A stretch of 64,000 nt of DNA from an uncultured Eggerthellaceae bacterium (GCA_947626195.1 CANQRF010000005.1:32145-96144), one strand, 5' to 3'. Positions 1-9,996 are shown, numbered from the stretch's first letter. Notes: a model not told the origin generated them from the letters alone. A program made the numbers and translations.

Positions 1-192
1 GAAGAAGACTTCCGTCTCGATGCGACGGAGCAGGAAGACGGTTCGCTTCTCGTGGAGATCACGGTAAATGAAGAGGATGCGGGCAAGGTCATCGGGCGTC
101 AGGGTCGCGTGATCAAATCGATCCGCACGCTGGCACGAGCCGTCGCTTCCCGCGAAGGCATTTCCGTGGAAGTGGAGCTGATCGACGAGTAA
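1..192 (+). CDS. khpA: KH-domain RNA-binding protein KhpA, 3' part
   Basis: Open from the window edge to TAA at 190-192; the 5' end lies outside. The 63 visible residues contain the KH signature GRQG within VIGRQGRVIKSIRTLARAVA, the loop that contacts single-stranded RNA. KhpA is a small cytoplasmic RNA chaperone that in other bacteria pairs with KhpB and affects cell division and ribosome-related RNAs. Its position just before rimM and trmD matches the common order rpsP-khpA-rimM-trmD, so it belongs to a ribosome-maturation operon. The gene is probably only slightly longer than what is seen, since the family is about 75-80 residues. Confidence 0.93.
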   Translation, partial: EEDFRLDATEQEDGSLLVEITVNEEDAGKVIGRQGRVIKSIRTLARAVASREGISVEVELIDE

Positions 193-201
193 CGGGCAGC
201 C

Positions 202-756
202 ATGAGTGATTATTTGGCTGTTGCGACCTTGTCCTTTGCAAGGCGTTTGAAGGGGGGCTTTGTGGCACGCAGCGTGCCCCGTCTCCCTTTTCTTATGCGC
301 GAGGGAGCCCATGTCTTTCTCGTCCCGCCCGTGCTCGACGCTCCTCGCAACGTCACGGTGGCGAGGATCGAGAACCTCAAAGCCGACTCTGCGGAAATTT
401 GGTTCCACGAAGTGGAGGATCCCAGCGTAGCTGAGGCTCTTTCGGGGCGAACCTGCCTGATGAAGCGCTCCGAAATCGATGCGGTTCCCCTGTCCTTTGA
501 ACGCGATTGGCGCGGTTGGACGGTCTATGACGTGCGCATGGGAAAGATCGGCGTCGTGGAAGCTTCCGAGATTTTGCCGAGCCAAGTCCTGCTGACGGTG
601 GCGCGTGACAAAGGCGATGAAGGCGAACCATCCGCCGACGGGGAGTCCGAGAGCGTTCGTCCTTCTTGCCTTGTTCCGCTTGTCGAGGAGCTCTGCGTTG
701 AGAAAGACGAGCGCGAACGACGCCTGGTGATGGATCTTCCCGCGGGGCTTTGTTAG
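202..756 (+). CDS. rimM: 16S rRNA processing protein RimM
   Basis: 184 residues, the normal size for RimM, starting at ATG 9 bases after the khpA stop. RimM binds ribosomal protein S19 and helps the 30S head mature. The N-terminal half (about residues 1-90) fits the RimM barrel domain and the following part (about 95-170), which includes GWTVYDVRMGKIGVVEASEI, fits the PRC-barrel that docks on S19. The C terminus has a short acidic insertion (KGDEGEPSADGESES) that interrupts the PRC barrel and looks like a lineage-specific loop. It lies between khpA and trmD in the standard order, with only 10 bases to trmD, so the genes are almost certainly co-transcribed. Confidence 0.93.
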   Translation: MSDYLAVATLSFARRLKGGFVARSVPRLPFLMREGAHVFLVPPVLDAPRNVTVARIENLKADSAEIWFHEVEDPSVAEALSGRTCLMKRSEIDAVPLSFERDWRGWTVYDVRMGKIGVVEASEILPSQVLLTVARDKGDEGEPSADGESESVRPSCLVPLVEELCVEKDERERRLVMDLPAGLC

Positions 757-766
757 AGGGGCGAAT

Positions 767-1522
767 ATGCTGATTGAGGCGCTCTCCACCTTTCCCGATA
801 TGTTCGCACCCGTGATGGGCACGTCGATGATGCGCATCGCCCAGGAGAAGGGCCTCTTGCGGTTTCGCGCCATCGACCTGCGCGATTTCACCCACGATCG
901 GCATCGCACGACCGATGACGCGCCCTATGGCGGGGGAGCGGGCCTTGTGATGAAATGCGAGCCGATCTTCGAAGCGTATGACCGCATCACCTCCGAAGGC
1001 GCTTTCCCCCATACCATTTTCCTCGCCCCAACCGGCAAGCCGTTTTCCGACGCCATGGCGCGCAGGCTCGCGCGTGAAGAGCGCCTGCTTTTCGTCTGCG
1101 GCCACTACGAGGGCATTGACGAGCGCGCGTATGAGCTTGCCGATGAGGTCATCTCCATCGGCGACTATGTGCTCACGAGCGGAGAGCTCGCCGCGATGGT
1201 GGTGATCGATGCGCTCGTCCGCCAGATCCCCGGCGTGCTCGGTGCAGAGGAGGGCGTCGATGATGAGAGCTTCGCCGAAGGGCTCCTCGAATATCCACAA
1301 TACACCCGGCCGGCGTCGTTTCGTGGTATGGATGTGCCCGAGGTCCTGCTTTCCGGCAACCATGGTGCGGTGCGCCAGTGGAGGAGGCAGAGGAGCCTTG
1401 AGCGCACGCTCTGCCTGCGCCCCGATCTGCTCGAGAAGGCACCGCTCGATCAACAAGATTATGAGTTTCTGAAGACTTTACGTGAAACGTGTAAGCCCGA
1501 TGCCGAAAACGATAAGATGTAA
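767..1522 (+). CDS. trmD: tRNA (guanine37-N1)-methyltransferase TrmD
   Basis: 251 residues, the normal size. TrmD uses S-adenosylmethionine to methylate G37 of tRNAs that read CNN codons and so prevents +1 frameshifting. Visible family signatures are YGGGAGLVMK, CGHYEGIDER and the trefoil-knot SAM-binding stretch SIGDYVLTSGELAAMVVID. The C-terminal part contains the tRNA-binding helical domain (HGAVRQWRRQRSLERTL). It starts 10 bases after rimM. In many bacteria rplS (L19) follows trmD, but here lepB comes next at 1563 and no L19 gene is present. Confidence 0.96.
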   Translation: MLIEALSTFPDMFAPVMGTSMMRIAQEKGLLRFRAIDLRDFTHDRHRTTDDAPYGGGAGLVMKCEPIFEAYDRITSEGAFPHTIFLAPTGKPFSDAMARRLAREERLLFVCGHYEGIDERAYELADEVISIGDYVLTSGELAAMVVIDALVRQIPGVLGAEEGVDDESFAEGLLEYPQYTRPASFRGMDVPEVLLSGNHGAVRQWRRQRSLERTLCLRPDLLEKAPLDQQDYEFLKTLRETCKPDAENDKM

Positions 1523-1562
1523 GGTTGAATATCATGAAGGCCGGAGGAGGTGAGAATCTTAA

Positions 1563-2138
1563 ATGACGTCGGGTGAACATGCACAGCCAGCGAAGGGCTC
1601 GCATGTGCTGCGGTCGGTCATTTCGATTCTCGCGATGATCCTTGCAGTCGTCGTGCTCTCGTGGGCCCTGCGCTCATTTGTCGTGCATCCCTACGAGATC
1701 CCATCCGGTTCGATGGAGGACACCATCCAGATCGGCGACATGGTGTTCTCAGAGAAGCTCTCCTACTATTTCTCCGAACCCCAGCAAGGCGACATCGTGA
1801 CCTTCCTCGATCCCGAGGTGGATGGTCGCACGCTCATCAAGCGCGTGATCGCGACCGAGGGCCAGACCATCGATTTGCGCGACGGCGAAGTGTATATCGA
1901 CGGGGTGCGTCTCGATGAGTCCTATGTCGACGGGCAGCCGACCACGCCGCTCACGCCGAGCGTGGGAAAGGAGATCACGTATCCCTACACGCTTGGCGAA
2001 GGGGAGCTCTGGGTGATGGGCGACAATCGCCTCAATTCCCAAGATTCGCGCTATTTTGGCCCGATCGACACCGATGCTGTAACGGGGAGAGCGTTTATGG
2101 TCTATTGGCCGTTTTCCGATTTCGGCCTGTTATCATAA
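1563..2138 (+). CDS. lepB: Signal peptidase I
   Basis: 191 residues with a strong Shine-Dalgarno (GGAGGAGGTGA) before ATG 1563. LepB removes signal peptides from exported proteins at the outer face of the membrane. One membrane segment (about 15-38) is followed by the catalytic serine in PSGSM (S50) and the general-base lysine in LIKRVIA (K93). The conserved box [16 protein letters not shown] lies near the C terminus. It is a single-anchor, Gram-positive-style enzyme. It lies between trmD and glyQ, and the stop is followed 38 bases later by the glyQ start. Confidence 0.95.
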   Translation: MTSGEHAQPAKGSHVLRSVISILAMILAVVVLSWALRSFVVHPYEIPSGSMEDTIQIGDMVFSEKLSYYFSEPQQGDIVTFLDPEVDGRTLIKRVIATEGQTIDLRDGEVYIDGVRLDESYVDGQPTTPLTPSVGKEITYPYTLGEGELWVMGDNRLNSQDSRYFGPIDTDAVTGRAFMVYWPFSDFGLLS

Positions 2139-2176
2139 GTTCTACAAACTTTTTAAGGGGAGGATTGTCAACGATC

Positions 2177-3121
2177 ATGCATCATGACCCGCCGACGTTC
2201 CAAGACGTCATCATGAACCTTCAACGCTATTGGGCCGAGGCCGGCTGCGTCATCCTGCAGCCCTACGACAACGAAGTGGGCGCGGGAACGAACGCACCGG
2301 CGACCACCTTGCGCTCGCTCGGGCCAGGCACGTGGCGTTGCGCCTATGTGCAGGGCTGCCGACGCCCGACCGATGGACGCTACGGCGAGAACCCGAATCG
2401 CCTGCAGTTCTACTATCAGTTTCAAGTGCTCATCAAGCCGTCGCCTGAGAACATCCAAGAAATGTATCTCGCGTCGCTCGAGGCAATCGGAATCGATGTG
2501 GCTGCCCATGACGTGCGCTTCGTCGAGGACGATTGGGAAAGCCCGACGCTCGGCGCTTGGGGGCTTGGCTGGGAGGTTTGGATCGACGGCATGGAGGTGA
2601 CCCAGTTCACCTATTTCCAGCAGGTCGGTGGATTTGAATGCCAGCCGACGCCGGTCGAGATCGCCTACGGCCTCGAGCGGCTGACGATGTTCGTCCAAGG
2701 CGTCGATTCGATCTTCGACATCGTATGGTCAAAAGGCCCTGACGGCAAGGTGTTCACCTACGGCGACGTGTATCTGGAAAACGAACGCGAGTATTCTGCC
2801 TATAACTTCGAGGTTGCGGACACCGCCTTTCTTTTTCAAGAGTTCGCCGATCGCGAGGTGGAGTGCATGAAGACGCTTGAGGCCGGCCTGCCGCTTCCCG
2901 CCTATGACAGCGTGCTGAAATGCTGCCATGCGTTCAACCTCCTCGATGCGCGCGGGGCTATTTCCGCCACCGAGCGGATGGCCTACATCCTGCGCGTGCG
3001 CACGCTCGCGAAGGCGGTGTGCGCCTCTTATATGGAGCACGTCGCCTGCGCTGAGCAAGCTTGTGATGAGTCCGCCTGCGCTGAGCAAGCTTTGGAAGGG
3101 GGTGAGGGCGATGCCGAATAG
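2177..3121 (+). CDS. glyQ: Glycyl-tRNA synthetase alpha subunit
   Basis: Catalytic subunit of the bacterial alpha2beta2 glycyl-tRNA synthetase, which charges tRNA-Gly. I place the start at ATG 2177 because the product then begins [19 protein letters not shown], where the family begins. The frame is open back to 2105 inside lepB, and a GGGGAGG Shine-Dalgarno lies about 13 bases before 2177. Class II motifs are evident, for example [32 protein letters not shown] and FTYFQQVGG. Length is 314 residues against about 290-305 usual; the excess is a cysteine- and acid-rich C-terminal tail created partly by a 30-bp duplication (3044-3092). It overlaps glyS by 11 bases, which suggests translational coupling. 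Confidence 0.96.
   Translation: MHHDPPTFQDVIMNLQRYWAEAGCVILQPYDNEVGAGTNAPATTLRSLGPGTWRCAYVQGCRRPTDGRYGENPNRLQFYYQFQVLIKPSPENIQEMYLASLEAIGIDVAAHDVRFVEDDWESPTLGAWGLGWEVWIDGMEVTQFTYFQQVGGFECQPTPVEIAYGLERLTMFVQGVDSIFDIVWSKGPDGKVFTYGDVYLENEREYSAYNFEVADTAFLFQEFADREVECMKTLEAGLPLPAYDSVLKCCHAFNLLDARGAISATERMAYILRVRTLAKAVCASYMEHVACAEQACDESACAEQALEGGEGDAE
3044..3092 (+). repeat. 30-bp in-frame duplication in the glyQ tail
   Basis: The 19-base string GCCTGCGCTGAGCAAGCTT occurs at 3044-3062 and again at 3074-3092, exactly 30 bases apart. Because 30 is a multiple of three, the reading frame is kept and the GlyQ tail reads as two copies of A-C-A-E-Q-A. It probably arose by slippage or unequal exchange. Confidence 0.85.
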
Positions 3122-5210
3122 CGCTGCCCATGAGACCGCGACGCTCGCCTTCGAGATCGGCACCGAGGAGATTCCGGCGTTTGACCTCGAGCGCGCGACA
3201 AACCAGCTTTCCGAGCTTGTCCCCGCTGCCTTGGACGAGGTGCGCATCCCCCATAGCGAGACGCGCATCTACTCCACGCCGCGGCGCCTCATCGCGATCG
3301 TCTCGGAGGTAGGGCGCGAGACTGAGGCGCTTGTCGAGACGTTCCGCGGCCCTTCAGTGAAGATCGCGTTCGACGATGAGGGAAATCCCACGAAGGCCGC
3401 TATGGGCTTCGCGCGCGGCAAGGGAGTTGAGATCTCCGACCTTGAGCGGAGGCGCGAGGGGGACACCGAATACGTCTTCGCTTCGCGCCAAATCAGCGCC
3501 CGCCCTTCTGCCGAGCTCCTTCCCGAGGTCTTACGGGGCGTCATCGAGGGCATCACGTGGCCGAAGTCATGCCATTGGGGGACGACCCGCGATCTGTTCT
3601 CGCGGCCGGTCCGTTGGCTCGTCGCGATGCTCGGGGAGGAAATCATTCCCGTCGAGTTCGCGGGCCTTACCGCCGGCAATGCGACTCGGGGCCATCGTGT
3701 TTTGGCGCCCGGCCCGTTCACGGTTGCGACAGCAGACGATCTCATCGCCACCGTCGAGGCCGCCTCGGTTGTCACGACGGCTGTCGAGCGGGAGAGCATC
3801 ATCCGCTCAGGGGTCGCCGCCATTGAGGACGCATCGGGTCTGGTCTCGGTGCTTCCCGATAAGACCTTGCGCGAGGTCATCAATCTCACGGAGCATCCCA
3901 CCGTGCTCGAGGGCACATTCGATGAGGCGTTTCTGCAGGTCCCTGAGGAGATCATCGTCGATGCGATGCTCATGCACCAGCGCTATTTCCCACTCTATCA
4001 TAAGAATGGGAAGCTTTCCCATCATTTCATCGTGGTGAGCAACGGCGATCCGGCCCATGCGGCGACGATCATCGAGGGCAATGAGCGCGTGGTGGCGGCG
4101 CGTCTCTACGACGCGCGCTTCTTCTACGAGGCGGACCTCAAGCATCCGCTCGAGCATTACGTCGATGCGCTCGATGGCGTCGTGTTCCAAGAATCGCTCG
4201 GCACAATGCGGGACAAGACGAATCGTGCCGTCTCCCTCGCGGAGCACGTGGTGCAAGCGGCCGACCTTGCCGCCGACGTCGCCGAGGACGCCTTGCGAGC
4301 CGCCTATCTTTCCAAGGCCGACCTCGTGACGAATGCCGTCATCGAATTTACTTCCGTGCAGGGTGTGATGGGGTCGTATTACGCTGTTGCCTCGGGCGAA
4401 AACGAACGCGTTGCCCGCGCTGTTGCCGAGCACTACCGTCCACGCTTTTCGGGCGACGATGTGCCCACCGACGCCGTGGGGCAGGTGGTGGCCTTCGCCG
4501 ACAAGCTCGATACGATTTGCGGCCTCTTCGCCGTGGGGCAGGTGCCGACCGGCAAGGCCGATCCCTTCGCCTTGCGCCGCGCCGCCTTGGGCATCATCTC
4601 GATCCTTCAGGCGGGGCTTGACGTGAAGCTTCTCCCCGCAATTGATGCGGCCCTTTCCGTCGTGCAGCAAGCGGGCATCGATTTCGATCTTGCCAAGGTG
4701 CGCGAATCGGTCGTTGAGTTCTTCGTCACGCGCGTTCGCGTGCTGCTGCGCGATGAGGGCGCCGGCGCCGATGCGATCGACGCCGTTCTTGCGACGAATG
4801 AGCGCGAACCGATGGAGATCATCAAGCGCGTGCGCGCGCTCGAACGCGCGCGGCAAAGCGAGCCGGAGCAGATGAGGGATCTGGCGCTTGCCTTCGCGCG
4901 GGCGAACAACCTGCGCGATCCCAAGCTCGGCGAGGCATACGACCGGAGCCTTTTCGGCGAGCCCGAGACGAGGCTCGCCAACGCGATCGATGAGGCGCAT
5001 GAGGCCGTGCAGGCGGCGCTTTCCGCCGGCAATTACGAAACGGCGCTCGGCGAGCTCTCTCGCCTCCGCGTTCCGGTCGATGAATTCTTCACGCAGGTGA
5101 TGATCATGGATGAGAATCCGGCGATTCGGGAAAACCGCCTGAAGCTTCTCAACAGCTTCGTAAATGTTTTCACCGGCGTGGCCGATTTCGGCTTGATGGC
5201 GAGCAAGTAA
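3111..5210 (+). CDS. glyS: Glycyl-tRNA synthetase beta subunit
   Basis: 699 residues from ATG 3111, which is preceded by a purine-rich Shine-Dalgarno (GGAAGGGGGTGAGGG) and overlaps the glyQ end. The product opens with the family start [18 protein letters not shown]. The beta subunit recognises tRNA-Gly and is needed with GlyQ for charging. Internal signatures include [20 protein letters not shown] and [19 protein letters not shown], an HD-like middle part ([31 protein letters not shown]), and a C-terminal anticodon-binding-like domain ending [19 protein letters not shown]. Length is usual. The long minus-strand open frame across this gene is a GC-bias shadow. Confidence 0.97.
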   Translation: MPNSAAHETATLAFEIGTEEIPAFDLERATNQLSELVPAALDEVRIPHSETRIYSTPRRLIAIVSEVGRETEALVETFRGPSVKIAFDDEGNPTKAAMGFARGKGVEISDLERRREGDTEYVFASRQISARPSAELLPEVLRGVIEGITWPKSCHWGTTRDLFSRPVRWLVAMLGEEIIPVEFAGLTAGNATRGHRVLAPGPFTVATADDLIATVEAASVVTTAVERESIIRSGVAAIEDASGLVSVLPDKTLREVINLTEHPTVLEGTFDEAFLQVPEEIIVDAMLMHQRYFPLYHKNGKLSHHFIVVSNGDPAHAATIIEGNERVVAARLYDARFFYEADLKHPLEHYVDALDGVVFQESLGTMRDKTNRAVSLAEHVVQAADLAADVAEDALRAAYLSKADLVTNAVIEFTSVQGVMGSYYAVASGENERVARAVAEHYRPRFSGDDVPTDAVGQVVAFADKLDTICGLFAVGQVPTGKADPFALRRAALGIISILQAGLDVKLLPAIDAALSVVQQAGIDFDLAKVRESVVEFFVTRVRVLLRDEGAGADAIDAVLATNEREPMEIIKRVRALERARQSEPEQMRDLALAFARANNLRDPKLGEAYDRSLFGEPETRLANAIDEAHEAVQAALSAGNYETALGELSRLRVPVDEFFTQVMIMDENPAIRENRLKLLNSFVNVFTGVADFGLMASK

Positions 5211-5339
5211 GAGTATCATTTGTTTGGCTTGTGTAATTTCGCAAGTCGGAGGTCGGACGAAGCGCTGCGCGGCCAGAGAAGACGGCCGTGTGGCGAGCGA
5301 CGTTGGAAGCAGAGTTTCAATTGAAGTAAGGAGCGAACC

Positions 5340-8072
5340 ATGTCCCAAGATGTGAAGCGTGTCTATGCCTTCGGTAAAGATGCCGAGGGCAAAAACGTGA
5401 CTGAAGGCAACACCGACATGAAGATGGTTCTCGGCGGCAAGGGCGCGAACCTCGCCGAGATGGCGAACATCGGTCTGCCGGTGCCTCCGGGCTTTACCAT
5501 CACCTGCCAGACCTGCATGGAGTATGCCAATGCGGGCAACACGTGGCCAGAAGGGGCATTGGACGAAATCGACCAGTATCGTGCCAACCTTGAAGAGCGC
5601 ATGGGCAAGCGCATCGGCGATGCGGACGACCCGCTTCTCGTCTCCGTGCGTTCGGGCGCGCCGATGTCGATGCCGGGCATGATGGACACGGTCTTGAATC
5701 TCGGTCTGAACGACGAATCGATCAACGGCCTCATCAAGCAGACCGACAACCCGCGTTTCGCCTGGGACTCCTATCGCCGTTTCATCCAGATGTTTTCCAA
5801 CGTCGTGATGGGGCTCGATGGCGACCTCTTTGAAAACGCCATCACCGCGATGCGTGACAAGCGCGGTGCGGCGAGCGACACCGACCTGACCGCCGACGAC
5901 CTGAAAGAGCTCGTCGCGGAATTCAAGAAGATCTTCACCGACAACGTGAGCGCAGAGGAATATCCCACCCTCGTCGTTGACGGCGTCGTGCAGTTCCCGC
6001 AAGACCCCATGGTGCAGCTGCGCCTCGCCATCGAGGCGGTGTTCGGCTCTTGGAACAATCCGCGCGCGACGCTCTATCGCAAGCAGAACAAGATCGCCGA
6101 CGACCTCGGCACCGCGGTGAACGTGCAGTCGATGGTCTTCGGCAACAAGGGCAACACCTCCGCCACCGGCGTGGCGTTCACGCGCAATCCCGCTACGGGC
6201 GAGAAGGAGTTCTACGGCGATTACCTCGTGAACGCCCAGGGCGAAGACGTGGTCGCGGGCATCCGCAACACGAGCCCCATCTCCGATCTGAAGCATGTGC
6301 CCGGCCTTGAGGAGGCAGGCGCCGAGCTCGAGGAGATCTTCGTCGTCCTTGAGCAGCACTTCCGCGATATGTGCGACATCGAGTTCACCATTGAGCAGAG
6401 CAAGCTCTGGATGCTTCAGACCCGCGTGGGCAAGCGCACCGCTGCCGCCGCTCTGAAGATCGCGATCGATATGGAGAAGGAAGGGCTGATCACCAAGGAA
6501 GAGGCGGTCATGCGCGTCAATCCCGATCAGCTCGACCAGCTGCTCCATCCGCAGTTCGACAAGGATGCGAAATACGACGTGCTCGCACAGGGTCTCAACG
6601 CCAGCCCCGGCGCCGCCGTCGGCATGGCGGTGTTCTCCGCCGCCGATGCGGTCGCGGCAAACGAAGCAGGCAAGCCCTGCGTGCTCGTGCGTTGGGAGAC
6701 CACGCCTGACGACCTCGCCGGCATGATCGCAGCCGAGGGCATCCTCACCTCGCATGGCGGCAAGACCTCGCATGCTGCCGTTATCGCGCGTGGCATGGGT
6801 GCGCCCTGCGTCTGCGGCGTGGAGGCGCTGCGCATCGACGCTGAGAAGAAGCAGGCGGCTGTGGCAGGCACCGACGTCGTCATCCATGAGGGCGATATGG
6901 TCTCGATCGACGGCACGACCGGCATCGTGGTGCTCGGCGCCGTCGACCTTGTGCGCCCCGAGCTGACCGGCGACCTTGACACCATCCTCGAATGGGCCGA
7001 CGAGCTGCGCAATCTTGGCGTGCGTGCGAACGCCGACAATCCCGAGGATGCCGAGCTTGCGCGCAAATTCGGCGCATCGGGCATCGGGCTTTGCCGCACC
7101 GAGCACATGTTCCTCGGCGAGCGCAAGCAGATCATCCAGACCTTCATCCTCAACGCCGACGAAAGCGTTCGCGAACGTGCGGTCGCGCAGCTGTTCGAGG
7201 CGCAGACGGGCGACTTCTACGGCATGTTCAAGGCAATGGACGGACTGCCGGTCATCGTGCGCCTGCTCGACCCGCCGCTGCATGAGTTTCTTGAGAGCCC
7301 GCGTGCGATCGATGTTGAGATCGCTCGCCTTGAGGCAACCTCGGCCGACCCCGAGATGATCGCCGAGCGCCGTCGGTTGATGGAGCAGATCGACAGCTTC
7401 GCCGAGCAGAACCCGATGCTTGGCCTGCGCGGCGTTCGTCTGGGCATCGTCTATCCCGTGCTTCCCGTCATGCAGGTGCGCGCGATCGCGACCGCCATGG
7501 CGCGCCTTGTGAAGGAGGGCTTGAACCCGAAGCCTGAGATCATGATCCCGCTCGTATCGGTGGTTCCCGAGCTCGAGAAGCTCCGCGGCGTATGCGAAGA
7601 GACGATCAAGCAGGTCGCCGAGGAAGAGGGCGTGGAGCTCGAGATCCCCATCGGCACGATGATCGAGCTGCCGCGTGCTGCGGTGACCGCCGACGAGATT
7701 GCGAAATTCGCCGACTTCTTCAGCTTCGGCACGAACGACCTCACGCAGACGACCTTCGGATTCTCACGCGACGACGTGGAAGCCGAGTTCGTCCCGCAAT
7801 ACCTCGAGCAGCACCTTCTGCCCTATAACCCGTTTGCGACGATCGATCCTGGCGTTGCCAAGCTCGTCGAAATGGGCGTGAAGCTCGGCCATGAGGGCAA
7901 CCCGAAGATCGAGTGCGGTGTCTGCGGCGAGCATGGCGGCGATCCCGATTCCATCTACACCTTCGATGCGATCGGGCTCGACTACGTGAGCTGCTCGCCC
8001 TACCGCGTTCCGGTTGCGCGCCTCGCGGCGGCTCAGGCAGCACTTGGCCACAAGGGTCCTGCCGATAAATAG
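5340..8072 (+). CDS. ppdK: Pyruvate, phosphate dikinase
   Basis: 910 residues with AAGGAG before ATG 5340. The enzyme interconverts pyruvate + ATP + Pi and phosphoenolpyruvate + AMP + PPi in the cytoplasm, either feeding gluconeogenesis or giving PPi-dependent ATP gain in anaerobes. The N-terminal nucleotide-binding domain starts VYAFGKDAEGKN and continues with MVLGGKGANLAEM. The swivelling phosphohistidine domain carries the catalytic histidine in GGKTSHAAVIARG (H478). The C-terminal PEP/pyruvate barrel has FGTNDLTQTTFGFSRDD and the catalytic cysteine in CGVCGEHGGDP (C862). Length and motifs are complete. It stands alone after a 129-base gap and is followed by a hairpin at 8095. Confidence 0.98.
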   Translation: MSQDVKRVYAFGKDAEGKNVTEGNTDMKMVLGGKGANLAEMANIGLPVPPGFTITCQTCMEYANAGNTWPEGALDEIDQYRANLEERMGKRIGDADDPLLVSVRSGAPMSMPGMMDTVLNLGLNDESINGLIKQTDNPRFAWDSYRRFIQMFSNVVMGLDGDLFENAITAMRDKRGAASDTDLTADDLKELVAEFKKIFTDNVSAEEYPTLVVDGVVQFPQDPMVQLRLAIEAVFGSWNNPRATLYRKQNKIADDLGTAVNVQSMVFGNKGNTSATGVAFTRNPATGEKEFYGDYLVNAQGEDVVAGIRNTSPISDLKHVPGLEEAGAELEEIFVVLEQHFRDMCDIEFTIEQSKLWMLQTRVGKRTAAAALKIAIDMEKEGLITKEEAVMRVNPDQLDQLLHPQFDKDAKYDVLAQGLNASPGAAVGMAVFSAADAVAANEAGKPCVLVRWETTPDDLAGMIAAEGILTSHGGKTSHAAVIARGMGAPCVCGVEALRIDAEKKQAAVAGTDVVIHEGDMVSIDGTTGIVVLGAVDLVRPELTGDLDTILEWADELRNLGVRANADNPEDAELARKFGASGIGLCRTEHMFLGERKQIIQTFILNADESVRERAVAQLFEAQTGDFYGMFKAMDGLPVIVRLLDPPLHEFLESPRAIDVEIARLEATSADPEMIAERRRLMEQIDSFAEQNPMLGLRGVRLGIVYPVLPVMQVRAIATAMARLVKEGLNPKPEIMIPLVSVVPELEKLRGVCEETIKQVAEEEGVELEIPIGTMIELPRAAVTADEIAKFADFFSFGTNDLTQTTFGFSRDDVEAEFVPQYLEQHLLPYNPFATIDPGVAKLVEMGVKLGHEGNPKIECGVCGEHGGDPDSIYTFDAIGLDYVSCSPYRVPVARLAAAQAALGHKGPADK

Positions 8073-8094
8073 CATTCGCTGAAACCTTGCGAAC

Positions 8095-8129
8095 GATGGG
8101 GCTTGTGAGCTGTGCTTGCAAGCCCCATC
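8095..8129 (+). terminator. Hairpin downstream of ppdK
   Basis: GATGGGGCTTG (8095-8105) pairs perfectly with CAAGCCCCATC (8119-8129), 22 bases after the ppdK stop. The stem is 11 bp with a 13-base loop. The following bases (TTGCATG) hold few Ts, so it may be a weak intrinsic terminator or a 3'-end stabilising hairpin. Confidence 0.6.
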
Positions 8130-8238
8130 TTGCATGTAAAGGCGGCATTATCGAGCGCCGAAGTTGGTATCTTCGAGGATCTTTTCGATAGGCGGACGCC
8201 CCGTAAGCCTTCCCAAGTTTGTGGTTCCTTAAGGACAA

Positions 8239-8282
8239 GATGGAAAGGAGCTTGCAGGTTGCCCTCCAAGCTCCTTTCCATC
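8239..8282 (-). terminator. Hairpin downstream of the flavoprotein gene
   Basis: A perfect 16-bp stem, 8239-8254 against 8267-8282, with a 12-base loop. It lies 35 bases beyond the stop of the minus-strand flavoprotein gene and faces the ppdK hairpin, so it separates two convergent transcripts. On the minus strand the following bases are only moderately T-rich. Confidence 0.6.
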
Positions 8283-8316
8283 AATTGAGTATGTTGAAAA
8301 TCGCTTATGCGCTGTG

Positions 8317-9996
8317 CTATGCGCTGTACGCGTGTTCGGCGGCAAAAATTCCTGCGCGCCGACCGCCAGTGCAGGCGCGGCCATGGCTCACACCGGCAAC
8401 AGTGATCGGATAATCGTTGAAGAAGAAGCTTCCTGAGCAATTGCCAGCGGCCCATAAGCCTTCGATAGGCTCCGCGTTCTCATCAATCACCTGTTGCTGA
8501 TCGTTGATTTGCAATCCGCCCAGCGTTACCAGCAGCGTCGTACCGGAGCGTACGCCGTAGAAGGGTGGTTCGGTGATGGAGTTGAGGCACTGAACGCGCT
8601 TGCCAAAATCTTCATCGACGCCGGTTGCGCAGAGCTCGTTATAGCGCTCGATAGTCTCCTTCGCCTTTTCGGCATCAAGACCTTCCATCTTCGCAAGCAG
8701 CTCATCGATGGTGTCGGCGGAAAGTATCTTTCCCTCTTCGATGAATTGCTGGATCTGCTCAGGATTGTGAAGCGGTGAGCGGAAATCTTTGCATACGATC
8801 ATGCCCATGGCGGGGCCTTCGGTTTCCCACTTGGAGTCCCAGATAACCCATTTCATATGGCGCGGCTGCGCGTTGTGGGCGCGGCAAACGTACGCATAGG
8901 GCATATCCTCGTTCATAAAACGTTCGCCAAGGTCGTTAAGGTAAAGCCAAGGCTGGCGGGTGAGCGGGATGGAGGGCATATAGTCGAGACCTTCCACGCC
9001 TTCGTCGAAATACATGGGGCAATGGGGTGCTGGGTCAATGGCTCCGCCTACCCAAGCGCCCATACGGATACCGTCGCCGGTGTTGTGGGGCGGTGTCGTG
9101 ATGTTATAGATGTCCTCGCTATGGCCAGGGATAAAAGCATCCATCATCTCGGTGTCGGCGCCATATCCGCCAGTAGCCAAAACGACAGACTTCGCATTGA
9201 TTTGAGTGACGCCTGAGTCGTCTTCATAGATGACGCCGCTTACGGGACCACCTTCTTCGCAAACGAGTTGCTTTGCTTCGGCATTGAAGCGAACGGAGAT
9301 TCCCAACTCGTCGGCATAGGCAGTAAAGGCCTTTGCCCATCCTATGGCGTAAGGGGGCTCGTAGCCAGCTTCATTGCCTTCGGCGATGAGTTCTTCTGTG
9401 GGAACGATCTGGAATGCATCTGTTGCAAAATGCTCAAACCATGAGTCGGGGATGACCTGCATTTCCATTGACATGGGTGCGACGGTTATGCCATGGTTGG
9501 TCAACACATCGGCTGCCCAGTCGAGCGCTTCGGCGGAATTCTCGAGCCATGCGTTTACCACGCGGTAGCTTCCACGATCGCTGCCCCATCTCAACACCTC
9601 TTTCAAGATATCCTGCTTGCGGTCGCGCAGGTCGATGCCTGCCTGAAGCTGGAGCTTTCCACCGACGGCGCCGTAATCGATGCCGCGGAATTGCGCCGCC
9701 CCTGTTTTCTCAAGCAGGATGACGCTCGCGCCTTTTTCGGCTGCTGAGCATGCTGCCGAAAAGCCTGACATTCCTCCGCCGATGACGACGACATCAATGT
9801 CTTCGCTTTGGTCGGCGGTCATTGGTTCGGGAGCAGTTTCCCAGCTATAGCCGGTCGCTGCCTCGGTGGTCGTGCTCGGTGCCGCTGCCGATTGCGGCGC
9901 ACATCCGGCAAGACCTGCTGCGGAAGCCGTTGCCGCTGCTAGCGCTCCCAATCCAAGAAAGCTCCGGCGGCTCAGATTCATGTTCTGCGAACCCAT
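8317..9996 (-). CDS. Tat-exported FAD-dependent reductase (fumarate reductase/urocanate reductase-like flavoprotein)
   Basis: 559 residues. The start is ATG 9996, five bases after AGGAGGG. The N terminus has a twin-arginine signal (NLSRRSFLGLGALAAA) ending in a lipobox (GLAGC), so the folded flavoprotein is probably exported by Tat and lipid-anchored. A dinucleotide-binding motif follows (VVVIGGGMSGFSAACSAAEKG), and the C terminus has the family signature GLWAAGNCSGSFFFNDYPI. This is the FAD-binding-2 family of fumarate, urocanate and many xenobiotic reductases, abundant in Eggerthellaceae, where members usually serve one particular electron acceptor. No heme or FMN-binding domain is visible, so electrons must come from another carrier. 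It is divergent from a membrane LuxR regulator at 10178, a layout typical of inducible substrate-specific reductases in this group. The substrate cannot be read from sequence. Confidence 0.88.
   Translation of the reverse strand: MGSQNMNLSRRSFLGLGALAAATASAAGLAGCAPQSAAAPSTTTEAATGYSWETAPEPMTADQSEDIDVVVIGGGMSGFSAACSAAEKGASVILLEKTGAAQFRGIDYGAVGGKLQLQAGIDLRDRKQDILKEVLRWGSDRGSYRVVNAWLENSAEALDWAADVLTNHGITVAPMSMEMQVIPDSWFEHFATDAFQIVPTEELIAEGNEAGYEPPYAIGWAKAFTAYADELGISVRFNAEAKQLVCEEGGPVSGVIYEDDSGVTQINAKSVVLATGGYGADTEMMDAFIPGHSEDIYNITTPPHNTGDGIRMGAWVGGAIDPAPHCPMYFDEGVEGLDYMPSIPLTRQPWLYLNDLGERFMNEDMPYAYVCRAHNAQPRHMKWVIWDSKWETEGPAMGMIVCKDFRSPLHNPEQIQQFIEEGKILSADTIDELLAKMEGLDAEKAKETIERYNELCATGVDEDFGKRVQCLNSITEPPFYGVRSGTTLLVTLGGLQINDQQQVIDENAEPIEGLWAAGNCSGSFFFNDYPITVAGVSHGRACTGGRRAGIFAAEHAYSA

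Noticed and set aside
2139..2176. T-box leader before glyQS
   Set aside because: The gap to lepB is 38 bases, far too short, and no T-box core sequence is present.
3807..7283. A minus-strand open frame of over 1,100 codons across glyS and ppdK
   Set aside because: It is antisense to two strongly conserved genes, has His/Arg/Asp-rich composition typical of GC-bias shadows, and shows no domain.
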